A stretch of 35,427 bases of DNA from Bacteroidales bacterium UBA3764 (GTDB taxonomy: Bacteria; Bacteroidota; Bacteroidia; Bacteroidales; UBA932). The DNA lies in the NCBI GenBank assembly GCA_002371115.1, contig DFFY01000075.1, positions 41,446-76,872 of the forward strand. The letters are read 5' to 3'. The notes below the pieces were generated by a model that made no database searches, had not been told where the DNA came from, and was given only the letters and a program-made list of their open reading frames with translations. Made by a program: the position numbers and the translations under genes. Of this stretch, positions 1 through 9,402 are shown one piece after another; the stretch's first letter is position 1, and the number at the start of each line of letters is the position of its first letter.

Positions 1-1053
1 CCTTCCGGCATGAAGATGGAAGGCCCCTATGAGTGGGTGGGTCCGGACTATTGGTGGACCAATACCCGTAACGGCGGCGCCTTCGGCTTCAACACCGAGA
101 CCGGCCCCGGGCTCAACATCCCGCAGCGGGAGAACCTGCGCCGCACGGTAGGGGAGAAGGACCTCTGGCCCATCGGCCCCAACTGGGCATACCACTGCAC
201 GGCTTCGTCGTCCCACATGAACAGCACCGCCTTCCAGGAGAAGGTGATGGCCGGGGTCTATGGAGAAGCAACGGATTTACAGGACTATATGCGCAAGGCG
301 CACGCCCTGGACTATGATTCCGAGCGCGCCATGTACGAGGCCTTCCGCGGCAATGTGCCCCGCGCCACCGGCATTGTCCAGTGGATGCTCAACAGCGCCT
401 GGCCCAGCCTGTACTGGCAGCTCTACGACTGGTGGGGCGTTCCCACCGCCGGCTACTACGGCACCAAGGCTGCCTGCAGGCCCGTTCAATTGGTATATAA
501 TTATGCCGACGGCTGCGTATGGGCGGTGAATGAAAGCCTCCCGGAAACCACGGTCACGGCTATTCTGAAGGTGTACGACGCAAACTCCAGGCTCATCCGT
601 GAGGAGCAGAAGGAAATCACGTCCCGGGCCTATGCCCCCATGAAGGTGTTCGGAAAAATTGCCGGTCCCTGCTTTGTAAGCCTGGAGCTGTCCGGCGCCC
701 ATGAGGCCCATAACTTCTACGCCGTTCCCCGGGAGAACAACGTCATCGGCAAAACCGAATGGTGGGGATCCGAGACGGATGTCTATGCCGACCTCCGCTT
801 TGTGTCCGCCCTGCCCAAGGCCACGGTGGAAATGACCACGGAGCCTGCGGAAAACGGCATGCTGGTCACTTTGAAGAACACTTCCGACGTGGTGGCCCAT
901 CAGCTGGTCCTGAAGGCGAAAGATGCTGACGGACAGTTGGTTGCCGGCCCTGTCTGGAGCGACAACTTCTTCTCCCTGGTGCCCGGCGAGTCCCGTACGG
1001 TTCGCTGCACCCGGAAAGAATCCGCCATAACCCTTGAAGGATGGAACCTATGA
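1..1053 (+). CDS. GH2 exo-beta-D-glucosaminidase-like enzyme, C-terminal part (5' truncated)
   Basis: The frame is open to the first base, so the gene begins outside the window and only about 350 C-terminal residues are present. The run GPYEWVGPDYWW, then FNTETGPG, then GIVQWMLNSAWPS matches the CsxA-type exo-beta-D-glucosaminidase branch of GH2. In CsxA the Glu of the FNTE motif is the catalytic nucleophile; here it is the codon at 97-99. The last 190 or so residues look like the Ig-like beta-sandwich domains of that family. Family members release GlcN from the non-reducing end of chitosan oligosaccharides. Beta-mannosidase is the main alternative annotation for GH2 proteins of this shape. 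The stop overlaps the next gene by four bases (ATGA), so the two are translationally coupled. The N-terminal sugar-binding domains and the acid/base residue cannot be checked here. Confidence 0.85.
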   Translation, partial: PSGMKMEGPYEWVGPDYWWTNTRNGGAFGFNTETGPGLNIPQRENLRRTVGEKDLWPIGPNWAYHCTASSSHMNSTAFQEKVMAGVYGEATDLQDYMRKAHALDYDSERAMYEAFRGNVPRATGIVQWMLNSAWPSLYWQLYDWWGVPTAGYYGTKAACRPVQLVYNYADGCVWAVNESLPETTVTAILKVYDANSRLIREEQKEITSRAYAPMKVFGKIAGPCFVSLELSGAHEAHNFYAVPRENNVIGKTEWWGSETDVYADLRFVSALPKATVEMTTEPAENGMLVTLKNTSDVVAHQLVLKAKDADGQLVAGPVWSDNFFSLVPGESRTVRCTRKESAITLEGWNL

Positions 1054-2216
1054 GAAAAAGGATGCTTGTAGCCGGCGCGCTGCTCCTGAGCGCCTGGGCC
1101 TATGCCCAGACGCCGGAGGACCTGGACCGGGACCGCTCCAAATATGCCACCTATTCCTTCTCCAAGGACGACAAATACAAGGTGGAGACACCTTATGAAA
1201 CGGTGCATGTGACCCAGCCCAAGGGCAAGAGGGTGAAAAATGTCATCTTCATGATTGGCGACGGCACCGGTCTCACGCAGTGGAGCGTGGGCTGGGTGGC
1301 CAACGGCGGCGCCCTCAACATTGACCAGATGCCGGTGGCGGGCTATTCCCGTACCTATACGACGGACAAACTCATCACCGACTCCTCCGCCGGCGGCACC
1401 GCCCTGGCCAACGGCAAGAAGACGCGGTACGGCTACATCGGCCTGGGACCGGACGGGGAGAAGGTGGAGTCCAACCTGCAATGGGGGAAGCGTGTCAAGG
1501 GCATGAAGACGGGCGTCACCGTCACCTGCCGCATCAACGACTCCACCCCGGCGGACTTCTGCGTTTACGGTCCTACCCGTGCCGATGAAGAAGGCCTGGC
1601 CCTGCAGTATCTGGACGCAGGCGTGGACTTCATCTCCGGCGGCGGCACCCATTTCTGGAACCGGCGCTCCGACGGCCGCAACCTCATCGAGGAAATGCAG
1701 GCCAAGGGCTACACCTATGTGGACAAGCTGGAAGACATTGCTGGCGCGCAAGGGGACAAGTTCCTGGGCCTGTACGACGAGTACGACCTTAAACCCGCCC
1801 TGGACCGCGGCCCCATCCTCATGGAAAGCACCCTGAAGGCCATTCAGATGCTGGATAACAAAAAGGGCTTCTTCCTCATGGTGGAAGGTTCCCAGATAGA
1901 CGACTGGGCGCACCGCAACAAGGTGGGTTACATGTGCGAGGAACTCTTTGATTTTGACAAGGTGATCGGCGCCGTCCTGGAGTGGGCGGAGAAGGACGGT
2001 CACACCCTGGTAGTAGTGACCGCGGACCATAATACCGGCGGTCTCACCCTGCTCAGGGGCAGCATCGAGGACCGGGAAGTGAAGGTCCATTTCTCCACTA
2101 AGGGCCACGACGGAATTGTGGTGCCCGTATTTGCCTTCGGCCCCGGAGCCGAACACTTTGCCGGTGTGCACGACAACGCCGAGATAGGTCAGATTGTACG
2201 TAAACTGCTCAAGTGA
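1050..2216 (+). CDS. Alkaline phosphatase family protein, secreted
   Basis: This is a PhoA-like phosphomonoesterase of 388 residues. The ATG at 1050 overlaps the upstream stop and gives a clean signal peptide (MRKRMLVAGALLLSAWAYAQ). An in-frame ATG at 1041 is possible but less likely. Metal and catalytic motifs are intact: MIGDG (Asp71), TDSSAGGTA with nucleophile Ser112, VEGSQIDDWAH, TADHNTGG, and KGHDG near the C-terminus, corresponding to the E. coli PhoA ligand set. It should act in the periplasm or at the surface, removing phosphate from an organic ester. Its place between two exo-glycosidases of a PUL suggests that the imported oligosaccharide carries phosphate, but the gene could simply be a phosphate scavenger. 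The stop TGA overlaps the GH20 start codon (TGATG). Confidence 0.9.
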   Translation: MRKRMLVAGALLLSAWAYAQTPEDLDRDRSKYATYSFSKDDKYKVETPYETVHVTQPKGKRVKNVIFMIGDGTGLTQWSVGWVANGGALNIDQMPVAGYSRTYTTDKLITDSSAGGTALANGKKTRYGYIGLGPDGEKVESNLQWGKRVKGMKTGVTVTCRINDSTPADFCVYGPTRADEEGLALQYLDAGVDFISGGGTHFWNRRSDGRNLIEEMQAKGYTYVDKLEDIAGAQGDKFLGLYDEYDLKPALDRGPILMESTLKAIQMLDNKKGFFLMVEGSQIDDWAHRNKVGYMCEELFDFDKVIGAVLEWAEKDGHTLVVVTADHNTGGLTLLRGSIEDREVKVHFSTKGHDGIVVPVFAFGPGAEHFAGVHDNAEIGQIVRKLLK

Positions 2217-4348
2217 TGAACCTGCTCTGTATCATAGCCTCAGCGCTGTTGCAGCTCGTTCCCATGCCTGCCCGAATGCAGGTACGGGACGGCTCGTTTA
2301 AAGTAACCGAGGCAAGCCGCGCCCGGATGGCGTTCGTTGTGGACGCCGCCTGCGGTCTGCCGGAAGAGGGATATACCCTGGAAGTCACACGCAAATATGT
2401 AAAGGCGGTGGCCTCCACCGAGGCCGGCCTGTTCTATGCCCGCCAGACCCTGCGCCAGCTGGAGAAGGATGGCCGCATTCCCTGCGTGAAAATCACCGAC
2501 TATCCCCGCTTCCGCTGGCGGGGCTTCCACGTGGACCCCTGCCGGCATTTCCTGCCGGTGGAGGAGGTAAAAAAGCAAATAGACATTCTCTCTTCCTATA
2601 AGATGAACGTGATGCACTGGCACCTGACCGACGACCAGGGCTGGCGTATCGAAATCAAGAAATACCCGCGCCTCACCGAGGTGGGGGGGGCAAGAATAGA
2701 ATTTGACGGCAGCGTCCACCAAGGCTACTACACGCAGGAGGAAATCCGCGAGGTGGTGGCCTATGCCGCCGAGCGCCATGTCACCGTGGTTCCGGAAATC
2801 GAGATGCCCGGCCATGGCATTGCCGCCGTCCGGGCCTATCCGGGTCTGTCCTGCTCCAAGGAAACCGTAAGCACCTTCTACACCTGGGGTACGCCGGACC
2901 TCTCCATGTGTCCCGGCCAGGAATTCATGTTCAAGCTTTTGGACGATGTGATTGCGGAGGTGGTGACCCTGTTCCCCAGTGAGTACATCCACGTGGGCGG
3001 TGACGAGTGCCGGAAGAACCGCTGGGAAATGTGCCCGGACTGCCAGGCCCGCATCCGTGCGCTGGGCCTTGTCTCCGACGATGCCGGCACGGCGGAAGAA
3101 AAGCTGCAGAGCTACGCCGTCCGCCGCATGGAGGGCATTCTGGCCGCCCACGGCCGCAAACTCATCGGCTGGGACGAAATCCTGGAAGGCGGGCTCAGCC
3201 CCAACGCCACCGTCATGAGCTGGCGCGGGGAAAAGGGGGGCATAGCCGCCGCCATGGCGGGCCACGACGTCATCATGACCCCTTCCAAGGCCGGCATGTA
3301 CCTGGACCATGTGCAGGGAGACCCCAAGATTGAACCGGTTTCCATCGGCAATTATACCACCCTGGAAAAGTGCTACATGTATGACCCGGTGCCCGAAGTG
3401 CTCACGGAGAACGGAAAGGCGGGTCATATCCTGGGCCTGCAGTGCAACAACTGGAGCGAGTACCTGTATACGTACAGCCATCGGGAATACATGCTGTTCC
3501 CGCGTGCCTTCGCCGTGGCGGAAACCGCCTGGACCCCCAAGGACAAAAAAGACTGGGACAGCTTCCGCGTACGCGTGGACGCCGCCTGCCGGGACCTGGA
3601 CCGCCGCGGGGTGAACTACCATATCCCGCTGCCGGAGCAGCCCGGCGGTTCCTGCAATTCGCTGGCTTTCTATGACAAGGCGGAAGTGGCGTTCACCACC
3701 ACCCGTCCCATGCCCCGCATGGTATATACCCTGGACGGCAGTGAGCCCACGGCCGCATCTATGGCTTACAGCAAACCGCTCACGTTCACGGAGAGCGCCA
3801 CGCTCAAGATAGCCACCGTAACCTCCTACGGCAAACTGAGCCCGGTGCGTACCATCACCCTGCGCAAGGAAGCCCCCTGGCCGGCCGTCACTGCTGCGCC
3901 GGAGAAAGGCCTCAAGGGTTTCCGGGCCGACGGCCGCTTCGTCTGTGCGGCGGACCTCGGGAACGCTATCTGGAAGGAAGTGTCTTTCAAGCGTTTGCGG
4001 GACCTTGCCTCCCTGGAACCGTACAACCGGAACCTGCCGGACAGCACCCGTTTCTATGCCGCCCGGGCGGAAGGCTTTTTCCGCGTGGGGGAAACCGCCA
4101 CCTACCGGTTCAGCTCGGACTGCGACCAGGTCTGGATTGACGGCAAGTGCCTGATAGACAACGGAAAGGAGGTTAAACGCTTCTCCCGCCACGACGCCGA
4201 GGCTGTCCTGGAAGCAGGCGCCCACAGCGTAAAGGTGGTTTTCATCTATAACGTAATTGGCGGCTGGAACTCCCTCCACAACAAAACGGAGGTGCTGGTG
4301 AAAAAGGCCGGAGAGGAGAAGTGGGTTCCCATCGACATTGTGAAATAA
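2216..4348 (+). CDS. GH20 beta-N-acetylhexosaminidase with C-terminal accessory domains
   Basis: This is a beta-hexosaminidase of 710 residues that removes terminal GlcNAc or GalNAc by substrate-assisted catalysis. Start ATG 2216 overlaps the phosphatase stop; a GTG at 2213 is in frame but unnecessary. Order of parts: signal peptide (1-20); GH20b domain (about 30-95); catalytic barrel (about 98-465), with RWRGFHVDPCRHF at its start and HVGGDE carrying the catalytic pair Asp263-Glu264; a chitobiase C-terminal/Fn3-associated module (about 485-550, with YTLDGSEP); and a C-terminal PA14-like beta-domain (about 560-710), probably for binding. All key residues are present. No lipobox is seen, so it is likely periplasmic and acts on oligosaccharides after SusC import. 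It is co-transcribed with the GH2 and phosphatase genes. Confidence 0.93.
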   Translation: MNLLCIIASALLQLVPMPARMQVRDGSFKVTEASRARMAFVVDAACGLPEEGYTLEVTRKYVKAVASTEAGLFYARQTLRQLEKDGRIPCVKITDYPRFRWRGFHVDPCRHFLPVEEVKKQIDILSSYKMNVMHWHLTDDQGWRIEIKKYPRLTEVGGARIEFDGSVHQGYYTQEEIREVVAYAAERHVTVVPEIEMPGHGIAAVRAYPGLSCSKETVSTFYTWGTPDLSMCPGQEFMFKLLDDVIAEVVTLFPSEYIHVGGDECRKNRWEMCPDCQARIRALGLVSDDAGTAEEKLQSYAVRRMEGILAAHGRKLIGWDEILEGGLSPNATVMSWRGEKGGIAAAMAGHDVIMTPSKAGMYLDHVQGDPKIEPVSIGNYTTLEKCYMYDPVPEVLTENGKAGHILGLQCNNWSEYLYTYSHREYMLFPRAFAVAETAWTPKDKKDWDSFRVRVDAACRDLDRRGVNYHIPLPEQPGGSCNSLAFYDKAEVAFTTTRPMPRMVYTLDGSEPTAASMAYSKPLTFTESATLKIATVTSYGKLSPVRTITLRKEAPWPAVTAAPEKGLKGFRADGRFVCAADLGNAIWKEVSFKRLRDLASLEPYNRNLPDSTRFYAARAEGFFRVGETATYRFSSDCDQVWIDGKCLIDNGKEVKRFSRHDAEAVLEAGAHSVKVVFIYNVIGGWNSLHNKTEVLVKKAGEEKWVPIDIVK

Positions 4349-4380
4349 ACCTATAATTATTAACTTAACTTTTTAACCAG

Positions 4381-7300
4381 ATGAAACAGAAAGTAGTCCA
4401 TTTGACAAAACTGGCTGCCCTCCTGTGTCTGCTGCTGGGTATGTGGGGCCCCGGTGCCTACGCCCAGAAAGGCATTACCGTAAAAGGTAGTGTGGTGGAC
4501 GGAGACGGCTTGCCGGTAATCGGTGCTGGCGTCACCCTGAAGGGGACCACCACCGGTGTGGCTGCCGACATGGACGGTAAGTTCTCCCTTACCGTTCCCG
4601 GTGAGACTGCTGTGCTGGAAGTATCGGCCCTGGGTTATATGACCGAGGAGGTACGCGTAGGGAAGCAGCGGAACTTTACCGTTGTTCTCCGGGACGATTC
4701 CCAGTCCATCGAAGCGACGGTGGTGGTGGCTTATGGTACACAGACCAAGGCAACCGTCACCGGAGCCCTTACCACCATCGACTCAAAGGTGCTGGTGAAA
4801 GCGCCTGTGGCCGATGTCACCAATGTGCTGGCCGGCCAGATGCCCGGCGTTTCAACCGTTCAGGAGAGCGGTCAGCCCGGTGAAGACTACGCCCGCATTT
4901 ACATCCGCGGCGTAAGCTCGCTCAGTGACGACGCTTCTTCTCCCCTTATCCTGGTGGATGGCGTGGAACGCCCCATGAACACCGTGGACCCGAACGAAAT
5001 CGAGAGCCTGTCCATCCTCAAGGATGCCGCCTCCACCGCCGTGTTCGGCGTGCGGGGCGCCAACGGCGTCATCATCATCACCACCAAGCGCGGTGATGCG
5101 GGCAAGCCCAAGATTACCATCAGTTCCATCACCGGTGTGCAGGTGCCCATGTCCTACATCACCCAGAGCTCCAGCTACGACTTTGCGCGTTACTACAACG
5201 TGTATCAGCAGAACGACGGAAAGACAGATCCCAGCCTGTACTTCACCCGCGAGGCCATCGAGGCCTACCGGACCGGCTCGGACCCCATCATGTTCCCCAA
5301 CACGCAGTGGAACGAGCTCATGTTCCGCAAGGCCTTCGTCCAGACCAAGAACAACATCAACATCAGCGGCGGTTCGGACAAGGTGCGTTACTTCGTCTCC
5401 ATGGGTTACATGTTCCAGAACGGTCTGCTCAAGCAGATTCCTTCGCTGCCTTACGACAACAACTACTCCTACAACCGGTATAACTACCGCGCCAACCTGG
5501 ACTTCAAGCTCACCGAGACCACGGACATGAAGTTCAACATCAGCGGCGTGGTGGGCGACACCCGGGAACCCATCGCCGGCGCGGACAACATCTGGATGCG
5601 CTCCATGCTGTGGTCGCACCCCACGGCCTCTCCCGGCGTGGTGAACGGCAACCCCGTCACGGTAGTGGACACCAACGCCCTGCCGGACGGCCTCACCAAG
5701 TGGAACGGCTGGGAGTACTACTACTGGACCGGTTACCAGAACAAGTACAAGACCACCCTGGGCATGGATATCACCCTCACCCAGCGGCTGGACTTCCTCA
5801 CCCAGGGCCTGAGCGTTTCCGTGCGGGGCAGCTATGACACTACCATGCAGCTCAACAAGAAGCGCACCGGTTCCGGCGGCTACAAGCAGACGGTCCGATA
5901 CGCCTCCTGGGCCAACGACAGCGGCCTGGCCATGAGCGACCCTGCCTTTGACCGCACCTACGTGACGGAGATTTCCGGCAGCGAGCCCACCCTGAGCTAC
6001 AGCGAGTCCACCGACGACGACAAGTCCTGGTACATCGAGGCCCGCGTGGACTACAACCGCAAGTTCGGCGGCAAACACCAGGTCACCGGCCTGTTCCTGT
6101 ACAACCAGTCCCGTGACTATTATCCCAAATATTACGCCTGGCTGCCCAACGGCTATGTGGGTTTTGTGGGTCGCGCAACGTATGCCTATGCAGACAAATA
6201 CATGATTGACCTCAGCGCCGGTTACAACGGCTCCGAGAACTTCGCCCCGGGCAAAACGCGTTTCGGCCTGTTCCCGTCCGTGTCCCTGGGCTGGGTGGCC
6301 AGCGAAGAGAAGTTCATCAAGAAGCTGGGCTGGATAGACTTCCTGAAGCTCCGCGCTTCCGTAGGTCTGGTGGGTAATGACAAAGGTACCAACAAATCCC
6401 GCTTCATGTACATGGACGGGGTTTGGACCGATGCCGGCGTGTATTACTTCGGTGTCAACAACACCGCCGGCGTCCCGCGTTATGCCCTGGGCACTCCCGG
6501 CAACAAGGGCGTCACCTGGGAAACGGCCCTCAAGTACAACCTGGGCCTGGACTTCGACCTCCTGAATTACCGCCTGCACTTCTCCGGCGATATCTTCAAG
6601 GAGCACCGCACCGGCATCCTCATCAGCCCCAACACGCTGCCCGGCGTCATCGCCACCAGCGTCCCCAACATGAACCTGGGTGTCGTGGACAACCACGGCT
6701 ATGAGATTGAACTTGGCTGGAAGGACCATGTGGGCAATTTCACCTACGACATTGGCGCCAACGTCACCTTCGCCCGCAACAAGATTATCTTCATGGACGA
6801 GGTGAAGCCGGAATACGACTATCAGGCGCACACCGGTGGTCCTACGGGCCGCTATTCCCTGTACCAGTTCGACCGCCTGTACCAGAAGAGCGACTTCTAT
6901 ACGGACGAGAACGGCGTGCAGCGCCTGAATCCGGACCTGCCGCAGCCCACCACCACCGTGTATCCCGGCGACTGCCATGTACAAGGACCTCAACGGCGAT
7001 AAGGTGATTGACGGACGCGACATGAAGGTGGACGGCTTCCCGGACCATCCGGAATATGTGTTCGGCTCCAACTGGAAATTCGGTTACAAGGGCTTCAACC
7101 TGTCCCTCAACTGGGTGGCGGCCACCAACGTGAGCCGGGTGTGGAACATGGACTACCGCATCCCGTTCACCAACTCCGGCCACCGCGGCCTGCTGAGCTA
7201 CTTTGCACAGAACTGCTGGATTCCCAACGACAACGGGTGGGCCCCCGGCCGCGAGGACGGCACCCTGCCGCGCTTCACCAAGACCAACTACCCGTGGAAT

Positions 7301-7555
7301 TCCATGAACTCCACGCTGTGGACCGTGGACGCTTCCTACATCCGCCTCAAGAGCGCCAGCTTCGGTTACACCTTCTCCCGCAACAAGTTCTTCGACAAGC
7401 TGCGCATCAGCTCACTCAGCCTCATGTTCACCGGCTACAACCTGCTCACCTTCTCCAAGATGACCCTGCAGGACCCGGAAGCCAAGGCCGACGACAGCGA
7501 CGGTGAATACCCGCTGGTGAAAACCTACAACATAGCCCTCAGTATCACTTTCTAA
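4381..7555 (+). CDS. SusC-like TonB-dependent outer-membrane transporter (SusC1), interrupted by a one-base frameshift
   Basis: This is a SusC/RagA importer. The first frame (4381-7002) encodes a signal peptide ending AYA-Q, a carboxypeptidase-D-like regulatory domain (about 30-110), a TonB-box-like stretch (ATVVVAYG), and a plug domain with PLILVDGV and FGVRGANGVIIITTKRG, followed by most of the barrel. At about 6973 the frame slips. Downstream the +2 frame (from about 6974 to 7555) continues the barrel with the usual calcium-loop-like segment YKDLNGDKVIDGRD and ends ALSITF. Deleting one base next to 6973 (GAC-T-GCC) restores PGDAMYKDLNGD and a protein of about 1057 residues, normal for SusC. 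There is no homopolymer at the site. It is therefore either a real inactivating mutation or an assembly error. It pairs with the SusD 12 bases downstream. Confidence 0.9.
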
Positions 7556-7567
7556 ATCAGGCGCCTT

Positions 7568-9394
7568 ATGAAAAGATTCTTTCAAATTCTGACAGTTGCC
7601 CTGCTGGGTGCAGGCCTGGTCGCCTGCGAAAGCATGAAGCTGGGCGAGGCCGGCCTGTCCAAGGCTCCGGAGACCTCCGGCGCTACCTTAGACACGCTGT
7701 TCGCCTCCATCAAGGATGCGGACAAGGTGCTGGCCCAGGCCTACTACTACCTCCCTTACGGGCTGGTGACCGCTTTTGACACCAAGATGGGATCCGACTT
7801 CCTGGAGGCCATCACGGACCACTATGTGTCCAACAAGCACTCCGACGGCGACGGCCCCAACAACCTCTATTATACGGGCGCGCTCAATGCCAACCTCACC
7901 TCCGGAACGGGCGGCGAGACCTACCGCTTCGGCAGCGAGCAGGACTACACCGTCATCCGTTACGCATGGCTGTTCCTGGAGAACGCCGACCGCATCCCCG
8001 GTGCAGACCCCGCCCTCCTGGCCCAGAAGAAGGCGGAGGCCAAAATGTGCATGGCCATTGCCTATGCCCACATGCTCCGCTACGTGGGCGGCGTTCCCAT
8101 CCTGGACCACGCCGTGCAGACGGATGAGGAGATGAAGTACCCCCGCAACACCTTTGCGGAGACCGTGGACTTCATTGTCAACCTGTGCGACGAAGCCGCT
8201 CCGGACCTTCCCTGGAATGTCCCCGCCACCGAAGACGGGCGCATGACCCGCGCAGGCGCACTGGGCCTCAAGCTCCGCATCCTTTGCTTCGCCGCCAGCC
8301 CCACCTTCAACTCGGACAAGCCCTGGCGCTCCGATGCCAACGCCTATACCTGCTATACCAATTACAGCGAAACCCGTTGGCAGCGCGCCAAGGACGCCGC
8401 CGACCAGTTCATGCGGGAACTCCTGTCCAACGGCTATTACGCCCTGGTGCAGGCGCAGCCGGACGGCACCACGGGCCTCATCAGTCCCCGTGCTTACCGT
8501 CTGGCCTACCGCAAAGGCTACTTTGACCGCGGAACCACCGAGACCCTCATCTCCATCCGCAAGTCCAACAGCGGCTCCTACCACGACTCCCACATCAAAA
8601 TCCAGGCGGACTACGGCTCCGGCGCCACGCTGGACTGGGTGAACAAGTTCCCCTGGGCCGACGGCACCCCGTTCCCGGAAGATTTCCCCTGGACGGACAA
8701 GGCTTCCTGGCCCGAGCATCCGTTCTTCAAGCCGGATCCCAACGGTACGCTGAAAGTGGGCAATGCCACCTTCACGGAAACCCGCGACCCGCGCCTGTAC
8801 GAGAACATCTGCGTACCCGGCGACATCTGGCGTGACGGTACCGTAGGCCGTGCCTATGACAACCACGCCAACCACCAGGACGGCTGTCCAGGCTTCCTGC
8901 AGATGAAATATGTGCTGCAGCAGAACACGGACCGCGTGAACCCGCCGCACTGGTGCATGATGCGCCTGCCGGAGGTTCTCCTGAATGCCGCAGAGGCCTA
9001 CAACGAGGCCGACGGCGGTCCTTCCGACAAAGCCTATACCTGGGTGAACGCCGTGCGTCAGCGCGTGGGCCTGCCCGGCCTGCCGGAAGGCCTCTCCAAG
9101 GAAGAATTCCGCGAAGCGCTCCTCCTGGAGCGCGAACTGGAGTTCGGTTTCGAAGAATTCCGTTGGTTCGACATGGTTCGCTGGGGGCTCACCGACGCCT
9201 TCACCAAACCGCTCCACGGACTCACTTCCTACGGTGACAAACAGCGCGAGGCCACCGTGTTCACCTTCGAGGAGAAAGAGGCCTACCCGCCGCGCAAATG
9301 GTACACCGACTGGGACACCAAGTGGTATCTCGCACCCATCCCTGCCGTTGAAATCAACAAGGGATATGGCATGACCCAGAATCCGGGTTGGTAA
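7568..9394 (+). CDS. SusD/RagB-family outer-membrane lipoprotein (SusD1)
   Basis: This is the substrate-capturing lid of the SusC1 complex, 608 residues. The N-terminus is a lipoprotein signal ending LVAC, with lipidation on Cys20. Family signatures include AYAHMLRYVGGVPIL in the TPR-like region, LPEVLLNAAEAYNEA, and FGFEEFRWFDMVRW near the C-terminus, a variant of the usual E-x-R-F-W-D-L-R-R-W signature. It starts 12 bases after SusC1 ends, in the standard SusC-SusD order. Aromatic-rich segments around residues 355-385 could contribute to glycan contacts, but this is only an impression. The gene is intact although its partner is frameshifted. Confidence 0.95.
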   Translation: MKRFFQILTVALLGAGLVACESMKLGEAGLSKAPETSGATLDTLFASIKDADKVLAQAYYYLPYGLVTAFDTKMGSDFLEAITDHYVSNKHSDGDGPNNLYYTGALNANLTSGTGGETYRFGSEQDYTVIRYAWLFLENADRIPGADPALLAQKKAEAKMCMAIAYAHMLRYVGGVPILDHAVQTDEEMKYPRNTFAETVDFIVNLCDEAAPDLPWNVPATEDGRMTRAGALGLKLRILCFAASPTFNSDKPWRSDANAYTCYTNYSETRWQRAKDAADQFMRELLSNGYYALVQAQPDGTTGLISPRAYRLAYRKGYFDRGTTETLISIRKSNSGSYHDSHIKIQADYGSGATLDWVNKFPWADGTPFPEDFPWTDKASWPEHPFFKPDPNGTLKVGNATFTETRDPRLYENICVPGDIWRDGTVGRAYDNHANHQDGCPGFLQMKYVLQQNTDRVNPPHWCMMRLPEVLLNAAEAYNEADGGPSDKAYTWVNAVRQRVGLPGLPEGLSKEEFREALLLERELEFGFEEFRWFDMVRWGLTDAFTKPLHGLTSYGDKQREATVFTFEEKEAYPPRKWYTDWDTKWYLAPIPAVEINKGYGMTQNPGW

Positions 9395-9402
9395 ACCTAT
9401 AA

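Noticed and set aside
6960..6985. Programmed ribosomal frameshift in SusC1
   Set aside because: No slippery heptamer or obvious stimulatory structure is seen, and SusC proteins are not known to need recoding.
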